From contig JASVEC010000032.1 in NCBI GenBank assembly GCA_030770535.1, positions 310,001 to 374,000 on the forward strand: a stretch of 64,000 nucleotides of DNA, given 5' to 3'. The notes beneath the pieces are model-generated. The model did no database searches. It saw only the letters and a program-made list of their open reading frames with translations, and was not told the DNA's origin. The DNA is from Batkoa obscura (Eukaryota > Entomophthoromycota > Entomophthoromycetes > Entomophthorales > Batkoaceae). The position numbers and the translations under genes are program-made. Numbering within the stretch: position 1 is the stretch's first letter; the number at the start of each line of letters is the position of its first letter. This document shows positions 23,266-35,568 of this stretch, in pieces.

Positions 23266-23984
23266 TTATTTATATCCTTCCAATAATTCTAGTAACGCAT
23301 TGACATTCAATCCCTTCTCTCCCACTAATAAAGTACTCACTCCTAACCCATTAACATCTTTAATGTTCCTTGGTTCATCATCAAAGAAAGCCATTTCTTG
23401 AAACTCGTATCCTGTCTCCTTTTTGATTTTATTAAAATGTGGTATTTTGTTCCCTGGATACATTTGAACGGATTCAAATAGATCCAACATAGCGTAAGGT
23501 TGAAGTAAATTTTGAGATAACTCTGAAGGTGGGTTGAGATTAAAAGAAACATATAATTTTTTTAATTGTTCTTCAGTTGCTGATATGGTCATTTTTTCTA
23601 ATATACCTTGAGCCCTATTTAAAGAAAAAAGTTAAATTGATTCTAATTAAGTAAATAAAAATCAATTTACCATACTGGTTCTGGGGTTCGTGAAGCAATA
23701 GCTAAATCTAATTTTAATTCACATTTTAAAAAGATTAATATACTAGCAACATATGGATAAAGTTTGACTACAAAACCAGATCTAATGAAATTCAAAAAAT
23801 AAGTTCTTTTTCAGCAGATTTTATCCTATCATTATTTAAAAATTCTAATATATTACCTATCAACCACTAAACCCTTATTATTAACTTTAAAGGGAGCTCC
23901 AGATATATGACAATCTACCCAAAATGGCCAGATTGTATAATCTAAATCGACTACAATTAGTTTAGGTAAATTATTAAATTTCAT
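23266..23984 (-). CDS. MDP1-like magnesium-dependent phosphatase (HAD superfamily)
   Basis: Exons 23857-23984, 23671-23781 and 23266-23614 give 195 residues. The N-terminus VVDLDYTIWPFW holds the HAD nucleophile motif DxDxT followed by the WPFW typical of magnesium-dependent phosphatase 1. IASRTPEP corresponds to the second HAD motif with its Ser/Thr, and MAFFDDEPRNIKDV holds the C-terminal acidic pair that binds magnesium. Family members act on phosphotyrosine or on sugar phosphates formed by protein deglycation. The natural substrate here is unknown. The gene converges tail to tail with PRCC, with 228 bases between them. All splice joints keep frame. Confidence 0.85.
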
Positions 23985-24000
23985 TAAATATTTAAATAAT

Positions 24001-24043
24001 AATAGTAATTATAATTATAGTTATAATTATAGTTATAATTTAA
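24001..24043. repeat. AATTATAGTTAT tandem repeat
   Basis: About three tandem copies of a 12-base AT unit just upstream of the phosphatase start codon, in the short spacer to the Dis3 gene. Its effect on expression is unknown. Confidence 0.7.
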
Positions 24044-24149
24044 GAGAGTCTAAAATAAACCAATCAAATTTTATCAAATTTTTATTCTTCAATTTTTCTA
24101 TTTGTTTTATTTATAATATGACACTACTTTATTATTTCTATTTCTCTTA

Positions 24150-27100
24150 TTAAAGCTCCAACCTTCGAAGTTTTGTGGCCACTTTATCGTTCTCATCTAC
24201 TTTACTAATCTGATTTTCTTTATTTCCTTTATTTTCAATCTCTGGTTCCAATAACTTAACTACTAAATTCTGTTTCAGTCCACCATCACCACCCCCTCTA
24301 TTAGTTTGATTAATTTCTAGCTGTACTTTCACCTTTAAAAATAAAAAGATCTCAGTTTTATTTTCAAATCTCAATATTTTTTCATTTTCATCAAATTCAT
24401 AAACAATCAATTTTTCATTCTTTTCAGATTCTTTTTGGTTAATATGAACAATGGATTCAATTCCATATTTAGGTATTAATACTACAAACCCATTCTTTAA
24501 TACTTTAATAACATATCCATCTTCTACTACTGTTTTGCCTTTAAAATACAAATGAGTGAATAACTCTACAGACCCACGTGCTGCTTGTTGAGCATTGCGA
24601 TGGCGGTTATTTAAAGCTATTATAATAATAATTAACAAATTAAATTTCTATTAAAAATAAATTAAATTATATTTACTTTTACATTGTTCTTCCATGCCTT
24701 GTTTATTTAATAAGGCAGGATCTAATGGATGATCTACATCAATAGATGCATGCAATAATCGATGAACAATAACATCTGAAATAAAAATAAATAAATAAAT
24801 AAATAATTAATTAATTATAAAATAAATAAATAAATAAATTCATTTTGAATTTTACCTGAATATCTTCTAATAGGTGAAGTAAAATGAGTATAAATATCAG
24901 TAGCTAGCCCATAATGTTTAAATTCTTCTTGTGGTACAGAACCAGATGAAAAATATTGGGCTTGCATCATACATCTAGTTGTTAATATTCTAACTAATTT
25001 ATTAAGATAAGGATCTTCTGGAATATTAATAGCATCTAACGAATCTGCTAACTCTTTAGAACTGGAATATTTTAAACAAACATTTAACCTTTTTAAAGCT
25101 TGATTTAAATTTTCAAAATTAACCGGTGGTGGGGTAGGATGAGATCTTAATAAAGCACATAATGGAAAAGTTGTATATATCTTTTTAGCTACTGAAATAT
25201 TAGCTAACAACATAAATTCTTCTACTAATGCATTGGTATCATGTAATTCTTTCATTTCTACATCAACTGGATCTTGGGATTCATTTTCTAATGAAAATCT
25301 TACTTCTGGTGAAGATAAAGTTAATGCCCCAGCTTCTAATCTTTTAGCTTTTAATAATTTAGCAAATTTGTTTAATTGTCGAATCCCTTGAGTTAATGAA
25401 TCTTTTTGATTCAAATCATCAATTTGTTTTTGTGCTTCTTCATAGGTAAAAGATTTCTTGGATTTTATTACCGATTTCATAAACTTAGTATTAATGATTT
25501 CTGCTTTTTCATTCATTTCCCAAACACAAGAAAATGCTAATCTTTCTACATTACTTTTTAATGAACATAAATTAGTACCTAATAATCCAGGTAACATATC
25601 AATTCTTTGATTAACTAAATAAACAGTAGTACATCTATTAGCAGCTTCTTTATCCATTACAGTCCCTGGCTTAACAAAATAAGTAACATCAGCTATATGA
25701 ACTCCTACTTCATAATTACCATTGGGTAATTTTCTAGCATGTAAAGCATCATCAATATCAGTACAACCTGGAGGATCAATAGAACAAATATCTAATTCTC
25801 TAAAATCCATTCTATTTTTAACATGTTCATCTAGTACTTTCCATGAATCTCCTTCTTTTGGTAAACAAGATAATACATTAGTTGAAAATTCATAATGAGG
25901 TACATCATGTTCTAATAATAATACTTCAGTTTCTGTATCTTTATCACCTGCTTCACCTAACGATTTAATAAAATGTCCCATAGGATATTTAGATGTTGTA
26001 TTCCATGAATCAATACTTACAATAATTCGTTGATTTAATAATTGATTAACTTGTCTTGTTCTTATTTTTATTTTAGGTATTTTATTATCTAATGGTTGAA
26101 ATAATACAAATTGAGTATTTCCAATAGATACCTCTTTATTATCTATATTATTGTTAATATTTCCTTTAATACTACTTTTATCAATAAATCCACAATATGG
26201 TCGCCAATTTTTTTTAATAATACCTACTATTTTACCACATGGTTGAGCATCTTTATTATTAATAATTATGTTATTATTATTAATCTTTTCCAATTCCTTT
26301 TCATCTTCTTCATTAGTAATTACTATAGATTCTGTAATGCCCCATTCATTTTGAGGTAATAATTCAACACAAACAATATCTCCATGAATACCTCGATTCA
26401 AATATTTTCTACCAATTATTGAGATATTTCTTTCTTCTCCATTAATTTTCCCATAAATTGAACCTTCTAAATAATTATGTTGTGATATATTTAAACTACC
26501 TTTAAAATATTTTTCATTTTTGATACCAGCATTCATAGCCGTTAATGATATATATTCTTCGTATTTAATCTCTTCTTTATCTTTAAAATTACTTTTTTCG
26601 GCAATTAAATCAATTAAATTGGGTCGATCACTTATCTGTTTAGCATAATCATAAGCTATTTAGTTGAATTGAATTATTATTATTATTATTATTATATTAT
26701 TATTATTATTTAATATTACCTGAAAAAGTAGATAAACCTTCAGCCACTGCTTTTCTTCTATTATCAGCATCATCAGATAACATAACTACTTCTAAATCAC
26801 CAATTTGTTTGACATGATTATTAAACCATTGAGTAGCTACTCGGATAGCTTATATAATTTATATGAATAAATAATTTAAATAATCTAAATAATAACCATT
26901 TTCATTTACCTCGATCATTTCTATCATTTGGGCTTTCATTTGGTAAACGTTCAATAAAAGTGGATCTAATTTTAAAAAAATATTAATTTAATAAATTAAT
27001 ATAATAGAAATTATATTAATAATTACTTATGATGCTCATTAGAAAATAATAAAAACTTTTTATCTTTATCATTAAACCAATTTTTAACTCTTAGATAAAT

Positions 27101-27465
27101 TGTACTACTTAAGTTACGTACTTCTTCTGCAACAGTACTTAATATAATGACATTAGATAATTGATCTAAGAAATCCATCTATAAAAAAAGATTAATTTTT
27201 CATTAAAAGAATACTATTTTTTTCTTGTTTTTACCTGATTCAATACCACATTAGTATCTGGTATTAAATAATGAGGTTTTGAAATTATTTTTCCCACAAT
27301 AGATTTGGTACCAGTTAAATTATTTAATTTAATATCTTGAGTTGATGGACATTGAGTACAACCTTCAATAGAACAATAGATATCATCTCGAAGATAATGT
27401 TCAGTAACTACTTTGACTACTTTTCCTTTCCCAGTTTTTTTATTAAATGTTTTATTACGAAGCAT
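24150..27465 (-). CDS. DIS3: Exosome exonuclease Dis3/Rrp44
   Basis: Seven exons (27235-27465, 27027-27178, 26910-26965, 26720-26848, 24856-26655, 24677-24775, 24150-24616) join in frame to 977 residues, close to yeast Rrp44 (1001). In order: the N-terminal Cys motif CSIEGCTQC (CR3), a PIN endonuclease domain starting LIPDTNVVLNQ, cold-shock domains, an RNB exonuclease domain with the catalytic cluster DPPGCTDIDDALH, RCTTVYLVNQRIDMLPGLLG and FTSPIRRYSD, and a C-terminal S1 domain. It degrades and trims RNA 3' to 5' as the active subunit of the nuclear and cytoplasmic exosome. All four RNB metal-binding Asp are present. Several introns sit in simple TTA or TAAA repeats, which may vary in length between strains. 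Confidence 0.96.
24781..24840. repeat. TAAA/TTAA microsatellite in a Dis3 intron
   Basis: Runs of AAAT and TTAA fill most of the intron between the exons ending at 24856 and starting at 24775. Similar TTA runs fill the intron at 26656-26719. Confidence 0.8.
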
Positions 27466-28006
27466 ATTCGAAACTTATTTTGTGCAAAAAGGTATCAAAA
27501 TGAAAATATAACTTTCATAGTTTATTATTTTACAAATTGAAGCTAAAAATTTATTGGTTAAAATTACTTAAGTTTTGCTTATTTTAAAATTTTGGTTCAT
27601 TTCTAAGGAAAATTATTTAAAAAACCTTGAAGCTTTTAAGTATTCAAAAAAAACAAAGTTGGAAGGATATTAAAACAATAATAATAAATTATTACTAAAA
27701 ACTATTGAAACCACTCTAAGTAGTTCTAACAAATAGACTAATATTTTATTTAAAATTGAGAAGTTTGAGTTTAAATAAAACATTCAAAATTAAATAATAT
27801 CTATTTAAAATAAAGAAAATATTCGAGTTACTATTTTTATAGTCAAATAAATATTATAAATATTGTAATACAACTAACTTACAAATTATTTAATATTATT
27901 TTCTTTAATTTCAATACTTTTATTCATTTTATAATTGTTATAAAATATAAGAATATTCTTAATAAACTTTATAAAAATATTTTTAATTAAATTTCATTCT
28001 CCTTCT
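27466..28006. other. Spacer between Dis3 and the DUF4272 gene
   Basis: 540 bases of AT-rich sequence that should contain the Dis3 promoter. No repeats or specific sites were recognised. Confidence 0.6.
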
Positions 28007-29270
28007 CTAATTTTCTTCTGGCTTCCAAACATTTGGTAAATTATTTAAACCTCTATCATCATCTCCTAATCTAGAAACAGTATCATCCCACTCCAAATTA
28101 CCCATCAAATATGTCAATGTATGTAATCTAGTTTCCGATATCTTTAAAATTTCATCAGTAGCTTCTTCATTTAATTTACCAAATGATGTTAATATCCCCT
28201 CTTTGTCAATAATACCAAAATCGTTATCAATTTTTTCCACTAATAATCCTTTTTCAAATGCCAAGTTCGTAGTTTGTTCAATTGCTTTTGGTAAATCATT
28301 GATCATTTTTCTTAAACCAACTGGTAATTGAGAAAAATCAGTTATTTCTAAGCTATCGTCTTCAGTTACTTCTTCATTAAAAATTTCTGATTTTAATTTT
28401 TTTAAATTTAGTAACATTTGGGATTGACTACGCCAATGCCATAATTCCATTTTAGCTAACGAGTCAGTGATCGTATCATCTTCTTGTGGGTTAAATTTGA
28501 TTTGATTTAAGAAATTAAGGATTGATTCAGGTTGATTTGGTTGTATCATTGTATTTTGAAATAAATTACCTTTGGAAAAGTTGAAATTGATTTCAGGTAA
28601 TTTATCAATAATACCTAATGTCCATTGTAACATACCTTTGAAATAAATCCATTAAAGATTCTTCTTCATATATAAAAACATAATACAAAAATAAATACTT
28701 ACCAAAATCTTCCCATGACCAACTATTTTCATTTAATTCCATATCACTCCATGTACCTAATGGCTTAATTAAATATTGAAACTCCTAAATTTAAATTTAA
28801 ATTTATAAATTTTTTCAATTATTTCCATATCAAAACTTACCTTATTACTAAACTTCTCCTTTAACTCACAAGCACTTATTGCATTTTGAATACCTCTATC
28901 AGCAGACTCTATTCTATCACCTAAATTAATAAATTTACTATTAATATCTCTCAGTTCAAATTAAAAATATTAATTCTAACTTACCTGAAGCTCCATTTTT
29001 AATCGCTGCTTCAATACCCCATCTTGCCAAAAATAATTGTAAACAAACGGTTCGATATTTAATATCTGTTAAACTTCTACCTTGTCCAGAATTAAATATA
29101 TAACTTTGATCAAATCCTGAAGTTAAGTTTGAATTGAATTTACTATCGGAAGCATAGTGACGATTAATAATGGAAAGTCGAGTAAAGTGAGGTACTAAAG
29201 TTTTGTTTATTAAAGTTGATTTACTTAAAAATGGCTGTCGAAATTGTAATATTTTCTTCAATACTTGCAT
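28007..29270 (-). CDS. DUF4272 domain protein with probable mitochondrial presequence
   Basis: Exons 28985-29270, 28841-28920, 28703-28784 and 28007-28635 give 358 residues. The first ~45 residues (MQVLKKILQFRQPFLSKSTL, then RLSIINRHYAS) are basic and hydroxylated with no acidic residues, as in mitochondrial targeting peptides. The body has the DUF4272 pattern: RTVCLQLFLARWGIEAAI, an ISACELKEKFSNKE stretch, NSWSWEDFGMLQWTLGIIDK with its WxWE...L.W.LG core, and a C-terminal helix pair ending NLEWDDT. DUF4272 proteins occur across bacteria and eukaryotes without an assigned biochemical role, so none is proposed. A mitochondrial location is inferred only from the N-terminus. Confidence 0.7.
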
Positions 29271-29406
29271 ACTTAATATTGGACTTTTTTAAGGTTTAAA
29301 GAGTGCAAAAGTAAAATTATTGGAAAATGAAATTTTTTGATTTTGTAATTAGTCAAAAATAAACATTAAATTTAAAGCTCAGGAATTGAAATCGATTTTT
29401 TTTATA

Positions 29407-29507
29407 TGGGGATGTATTTTTACGTTTAAGAATTTTATTAACAAATTTTCCATTCAAATAGTGCTTAAAAGATGAAAAAAGTGATGAGGCTAAAAAAAAT
29501 ACACCTA
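29407..29507 (-). mobile_element. MITE copy 21
   Basis: From TGGGGATG to ACACCTA, TA/TA duplication, reverse orientation. Confidence 0.87.
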
Positions 29508-30146
29508 TATATTGTTTGTTGATAAGTAATGTTGACAATAAAAATGAAAGTAAATCATGTGCAGTTAATTAGAATATTTTATGTGGATAAATTTAAAGAT
29601 CAAAACTCAAATTCAACATTAGTAGTTCGGTTTTCCTTTTTTGCTCATTTTTGTGCGACATAAACTCCAAAAACGATTATTAGCCAAAGATATAAATAAA
29701 AAACACTTTTAATTGATTTAGTTGAGAATTAATCGAAAATACTAGCTTTTTTTTAGTATTCTACATTTACTTTACAGTTTCTATTAATACCAATATTTTA
29801 GTTAAAACTGGGCTGTATTCTTCAATTAAAAGGCTTCGATTTTTTAACTAAATACTTGATTATCCCTATTTTTATTGATTCATTAAGTGATATAATAAAT
29901 AACTACTTATCAATGTAGTAATCATCCAGTTTGATAAATCATGAAAATAAACCATAGATTCAACTTGCACAAATTAGTGCACAAAAGCTGTATTATTTAA
30001 AATAATACACTATATACATTAAACAAAAGACATTAAATTTAAATTTAATAGATACATATTCAGAGTATCGTCTTTTTTATATAAAATACATAACTAAATA
30101 AATTGGGAGTTCCGAGGACTGTTTTTTACAGAACATGTTTAACATC

Positions 30147-30249
30147 TGGGGATGTTTTTTTTTTTCGATTTATTACTTTTCTATTTTTTAAGCGTTATTT
30201 GAATGGAAAAATTGTTAGTAAAATTCTCAAACATAAAAATACATCCCCA
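30147..30249 (+). mobile_element. MITE copy 22, TC target duplication
   Basis: From TGGGGATG to CATCCCCA with perfect 8-base ends, flanked by TC/TC. Forward orientation. Confidence 0.9.
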
Positions 30250-31102
30250 TCTCTTTTGCTCAAAAAATCATTAAACCACTCCAAATATCATATTATAATC
30301 ATTTATAAAATGAAATGAAATGAAATGAAAATATCTCTATTAATAAGAATAAACAAATTAATAAGCAATAAATATTAATATAAATGTTCCTTGTTAATGA
30401 AGCAACAGTCCATGTTAAATACAGTCATTAATATAGAGTACAAGGTATGTCAAAGACTATTAAGTTATATAGGATGAAAATTGATGGCATAATATAAGTT
30501 ATCACTTTTTATAGAATGAATTGTAAATTTTACGCTAACTTTAAAATAATAAGTTTAAAATAATAAGACTAATAAGAATTCATTAAAAGTATAATATATG
30601 ACTATATATGCTTACTTTAATCTATTTATACTAATTTAGATAAAAAATAAAAAATTATAATATGACATAAATTTGAGATTTCTAATATTGTTAAATAGGT
30701 AAAAAGAACCTAAAAATCATTATGATAATATTGTATACCAAATAAAATAAAATTAATTTATTATAAACTTTATATTAATATTGATTATATTCTAAAAGGT
30801 TGGCATTGATAGCTACCTAGTTGTTTTGAGGAACTAATTGAGAAACTAATATACTTTATGAAAGTAATTACCTTTATTTAAATCTTAAAATCAATTACAA
30901 TTAAGAGAACGGAGAACTACCAATCGTGATTCTTGATAGTATATTAAGGACTGTTGAATAAATTAAATAATTAAAAGTCTGTCGATTTGTTTTTGTCAGA
31001 ATACGGGATATACTAGTTGTGAAATTGTTCCTGTAATAAACCATTTCAATTTTTTAAACACAATTTTCCTATTTGAATAATAATAATAATAATAATAAAA
31101 CA

Positions 31103-31455
31103 ATGTTTTTACAAGACTATGTTGATGATAAATTAGTAGGTTCAAGTCGCCTTTGCCTTGTAGGCGCTACTATTATTAATAGTCAAAATGATGACGTTTT
31201 GGGAATTTCTAAAGGTTTATATCTTGAACCAGAAAAAAAATTGATCATTATTAAAGGGCTTGATAACCTAAATACTTTTTTCCTGGTGATATTATAATTA
31301 ATAAAAAGAAGTATATGTATGATAAGACAGATGGTGCTATTATTTATAAAACAAATCAGATTATTATTGATATTTATAATGGAAAATCTCAACTTGGTGA
31401 TGCTGTATCCACTATTTCTTAACTTTTGGATTACTTAATGGAAAATAGATATTAA
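31103..31455 (+). pseudogene. Broken profilin copy C
   Basis: Starts MFLQDYVDDKLVGSSRLC like the profilin N-terminal helix, preceded by an in-frame (AAT)n run that would add Asn residues from an upstream ATG at 31073. The body ISKGLYLEPEKKLIIIKGLD continues without an intron. One frame change at a T-run near 31282 precedes GDIIINKKKYMYDKTDGA and IYKTNQIIIDIYNG. An in-frame TAA at 31420 then interrupts just before LLDYLMENRY. The missing introns fit a retro-copied or intron-poor origin. Alternatively it could be a fast-evolving gene with sequencing errors, but sharing defects with copies A and B makes decay likelier. Confidence 0.65.
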
Positions 31456-32603
31456 CTAATCTTATCTTTAGCTATCTTTGGTTATCCCTTTTTTATTTTT
31501 AATAATAAAAGTTTGATGCAACTTAATGATCCTCTTGATTGATTGATTTTAACTAACTATAACTTAGTTAAAATACAAGAAAATTTGCATGCTCTAATAA
31601 AGTTGTTCAATAATATCAAATTAACTTATTAAAATTTTAATATTTGGGGGTATTTTTTTTAGTTTTATCACTTTCTCTGTCTTTTAAGCACTGTTTGAAT
31701 AGAAATATTGTTAGTAAAATTCTTAAACACAAAAATACATTCCCATGTTTTAAAGCTATAATTGATTTTTAAAACAAAATTAATTAAATCAATTTCAAAT
31801 AACTCAATAATAAAAAAGAATCACTTTGAATATGTAAGTCATAAAGGTATTGAATCTTTTAAGTCTAGTAATACAGTAATTGGTAAGTTATTAAAAGATA
31901 AGTCAAATGCTTAAATAAGGTCAATAGGAAGCTACAAAACCTTCTTAAACAACTTTAAGGGAAAAGGTGCTATTTGGATTAAATTAAATTAACACAAGTA
32001 ATAAGATAAGATAAGATAAATTCAATAAATTTCAATAAAAAGAAATCTAAACAAAGATACATAATCATTTATATAGTTTTCATTAATTTAAAATGCATTA
32101 ATTAATACTGTTTTATATTCATATCTAATATCTATGTCATTAAACTTAGTAATAACTATAATATTAATCTTGTTAACATCAGTTTTTAAAATGCATTCAA
32201 CTTTTATTGAACCTTGAATAATATTAACTTTTTTAAAATTGATTCTAAAATTTGACTGGATTTACATAATAAATTAATTAAACTTTTGTAAATTAAAATA
32301 TAAAACAAAATAATTGACTTTAACACAATTGTTTTATTGAAGTAATTTAATTACTATAATATGATTTATCAATTATGTTTATTATAAACGAGTTATAATA
32401 TGAATTCATATCCTTATCATCCTATTATATTATTGATTCATATTCTTATCAATTAAAAGTTAAAAATATTAAAGTAAAAAATAAAGAATAGATTAAAAAA
32501 CAACATAAAAATCAATTTATCCAAAAAACATTTACTTTCAACGTCAAATTAAATTAAAAGTCACAAAAATACTTATTATATTAACTCTTATTATATTTTT
32601 AAT
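31456..32603. other. Intergenic with one MITE
   Basis: Contains MITE copy 23 and a short (AAGAT)3 run near 31998. A possible decayed coding trace (HFEYVSHKGIESFKSSNTVI) at 31822-31881 has no recognised relative. Confidence 0.5.
31645..31745 (+). mobile_element. MITE copy 23
   Basis: From TGGGGGTA to CATTCCCA, flanks TT left and TG right, so only the first base of the duplication is kept. Forward orientation. Confidence 0.83.
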
Positions 32604-35568
32604 CTATTTTTCATTTTCATTTTCATTAGTGCCTGCTTTTTCTATAATTAGTAAGTCTTGTGCTTCCAATTGTCCATTAATTACTTCATTATTAAATTCC
32701 AATTCATTAAACTTTAAATTTTCATTATAATTCAATTCTTCATTTAAAGTGACTTCACTTTCATTAGGTTCTAAATCTAATTCAAATTGAATAACATCAT
32801 TTTCAATAGTTCTAAATTCATTCTAAATAATTAATAATTAATAATTATAATTAATAATAAAGATCTTACCTTCTCTTCTTTATTTATTAATTCTTGGAAG
32901 ATTTTATCTGATAATAAATTAATGTCATCACTAGCAAAAGAACGCATCAATCCTCCTCCACCAATAATTTCATTTTTATATCCATTATGATTATTTAACC
33001 AAGCTAAATCATCTTCATCTGATTCACTTTCTCTTTCGTCATAGTATTGTTTCTATTAAAATTAATAATAGTAAATATTTGAAATATATTAAATTAAGAT
33101 AAATTACGATTCAAATTAAATTGAATTAAAATTAAACTTACATTTAAATCTTCATCATCAAAACTAGATCTATCAATATCAATATATTCTGATGAATAAT
33201 CTAAATTAGTATGTTGATTGATAATATAATCATCATCATCTTCATCATCTTCATCTTCATCATCATCATTATGATTAATATTATTACTTAAATCTAAAAC
33301 ATTTTCATTTTCATTTTCATTTTCATTTTCATTTTCATTCTCTTCATCATTCTCTTCATCATAATCATAATCATAATCATTCATTGTATAATCATAATTA
33401 TTTTGATTAATTAATTGAATTAATTTATTATTATTAAACATAGAATTATTATTATTATTATTATTATTTAATTTAATTTCAATTGGAGATAAGATTGTAT
33501 TATAATACTTATCCCATCCCTGATTTAAAATTAATTGTTTAATATTTTTAATTTCATCAAAATTCAATTGTTGATTATTAATTAAAAATTGTTGAATTGT
33601 ATTACCTAATTGAAGAATATAACCCAAATTACCAATACTAGGAATACTCTTTTCTCTTCTTATATTATCCTCATGTAAATTAATAATTTTACTAATTAAT
33701 TGACATTCTTTTAATAAGTATTCAATTAATTTAATGCCTTGAGATAGTTGAGGAGTTAATAGATTATCTGGTGTTAATTCTAATAATTCCCAATTAAAGA
33801 TTAAATGAATTAATTCAACAAATATAGAATGATAAAAGTTATTCCATTTATATTCAAAAAATAAATCAGTTAACCAATCAATTATGTTTTCATTAATAAA
33901 ATGATTTATAATTATTGTATTAAGTTCATAATGATAAGTTATTAGTTCTAATTGTAATGGATTAAATGCCAATAATTTTTGTTGTTGATTGTTAGTTTCA
34001 TTATTACTATTATTATTATCTATTACTTCTTTATTTTCTTCTTTATTTTCTTCCATTGTTTTTTCTTTTGATAATGAATTATTTAAGCTTAAACTTATTT
34101 TTTTTTTATGTGTCTTATTATTATTCATATTCGTCATAGATTGATCATCTGAATTGATAGATAAAGCTTCTAATAAACTATTCAATCCATTATTATCTAT
34201 ATTATTTTCATCAATGTCACTATCCTCTTTATCAAATATGGATTTGTTCTCATCTAATTCATTTTGATTATTTCCCTTAACTTGTCTATTACTTGGTAAT
34301 AAAGAACTTGCTAAATTTTGATAATAAAATAAAGCTTTCATTAATTGAAGATAAATTTCTCCAATTTGAAGTCTTATTTTTCCTAGGGGTATAAAAGTAC
34401 CTGTTGTGTTTGTGATTTCTTTTGGCACAAACATCTCATGTTTAGTCAATTCTATTAATTCCCTCATATTTGATCCTATTTTTAATACTAAATTTCGATG
34501 ACATTGCGATAAGTTACCTCCAAAGTTACTTGGATTCCATAATAATAATTCTCTTAAGATACATAAAGTACAATGAATCGAGGATTTTAATGAAATTCCA
34601 TCTCTTAATTTAAGATAACTTAATAACTTATCTATATTAATTTCATTTAACATTTTTAATACTAAGTTAGTAGTAGGATGCATAGGTTGTAATTGAGATG
34701 GCATAGAATAAGTAATGATATCTAATAAAAATTGTTGTGTATTATTATGTACCTAAATTATTATTATGAACCTAAATTATTATTATTATTATTATTATTA
34801 CCTGTTCATTTCCTTCTGGTTTTAAATTATCTGTTAAAATCTCGGCAAATGCTTCTGCATCAAAACTTTTATTCCCTTCCTTTTCATCTTCACATGGTGG
34901 TTCAATAGAACACCAAATTCTCAAAGCTAACTCTGCCATTGCTGGTTCTTCAAAATTATTGCATAATAATGGAAAAATAGTATTCCATTTTAATTGAAAA
35001 AAACTTGGTAAAGAAGGATAATTACTAGTAATAAAATGTGTTGTTACTTTACCAATCCTTCCGCTTAGAGATGAATCTAATTTTAAATCTTCTACCCTTG
35101 TTAATGGTTCAATAAATAATAATTCCATTAATTCAAAGGAACTCAAAATCGATTGGGAAATCGACCAGGCATCGAGAAGAAGAATCTCATGACATAATTC
35201 TGTTGCTAATTCTTGTGTTAATGTAGGGTTTAATTTAGTAAATGTGGTTTTATTGAGTTCCTCTTCATTAGCTTCGTAAATTATATCTTTTGTTGGTAAG
35301 GTATATGAATGATTAATAATTGTTTTTAAATTTTCTTTGTTACATAAACTAGTAATAAAAAGAATTAATAAATTTATAATTTATTTATTAATATTAATTC
35401 TATGAGATAAAGTAAAGTAAAGTAAACTTACAAAGCCTGTAATTTATTATTAACTTTAACTTCTTGTAAAAAAGTAGGTTGTAATAATAATAATTCAATA
35501 CCACAATTAGGTTGATTTAATAACAAATCAATATCCGATGTTAAATATTGATTTTGTTCCCAAAACAT
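32604..35568 (-). CDS. SAPS-domain protein (Sit4/PP6 phosphatase-associated subunit)
   Basis: Five exons (35432-35568, 34802-35348, 33142-34752, 32870-33052, 32604-32822) encode 898 residues. The N-terminus MFWEQNQYLTSDIDLLLNQP is the signature opening of the SAPS family (MFW... followed by leucine-rich helices), and the helical repeat region includes ELMELLFIEPLTRVEDLKLD, MLNEINIDKLLSYLKLRDGI and HCTLCILRELLLWNPSNFGG. These proteins are regulatory subunits of Sit4/PP6 phosphatases acting in G1 progression and nutrient signalling. The middle and C-terminus carry low-complexity Asn, (ENEN) and Asp/Glu tracts from simple repeats, and the C-terminus is acidic, as in yeast Sap proteins. Divergent neighbour: the Zn2Cys6 gene at 37090. 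Confidence 0.83.

Larger units (their letters stand above)
29271..31102. other. Intergenic with two MITEs
   Basis: AT-rich spacer carrying MITE copies 21 and 22 and an (AATGA)5 microsatellite at about 30308-30331. Short frames at 29353 and 30103 are translations through the MITEs and are not genes. Confidence 0.6.

Noticed and set aside
14279-31455. Reassigned stop codons (TAA/TAG read as Gln)
   Set aside because: The stops in profilin copies sit at likely Gln positions, but all intact genes here end correctly at TAA, TAG or TGA and have no internal TAA/TAG, so decay is the better explanation.
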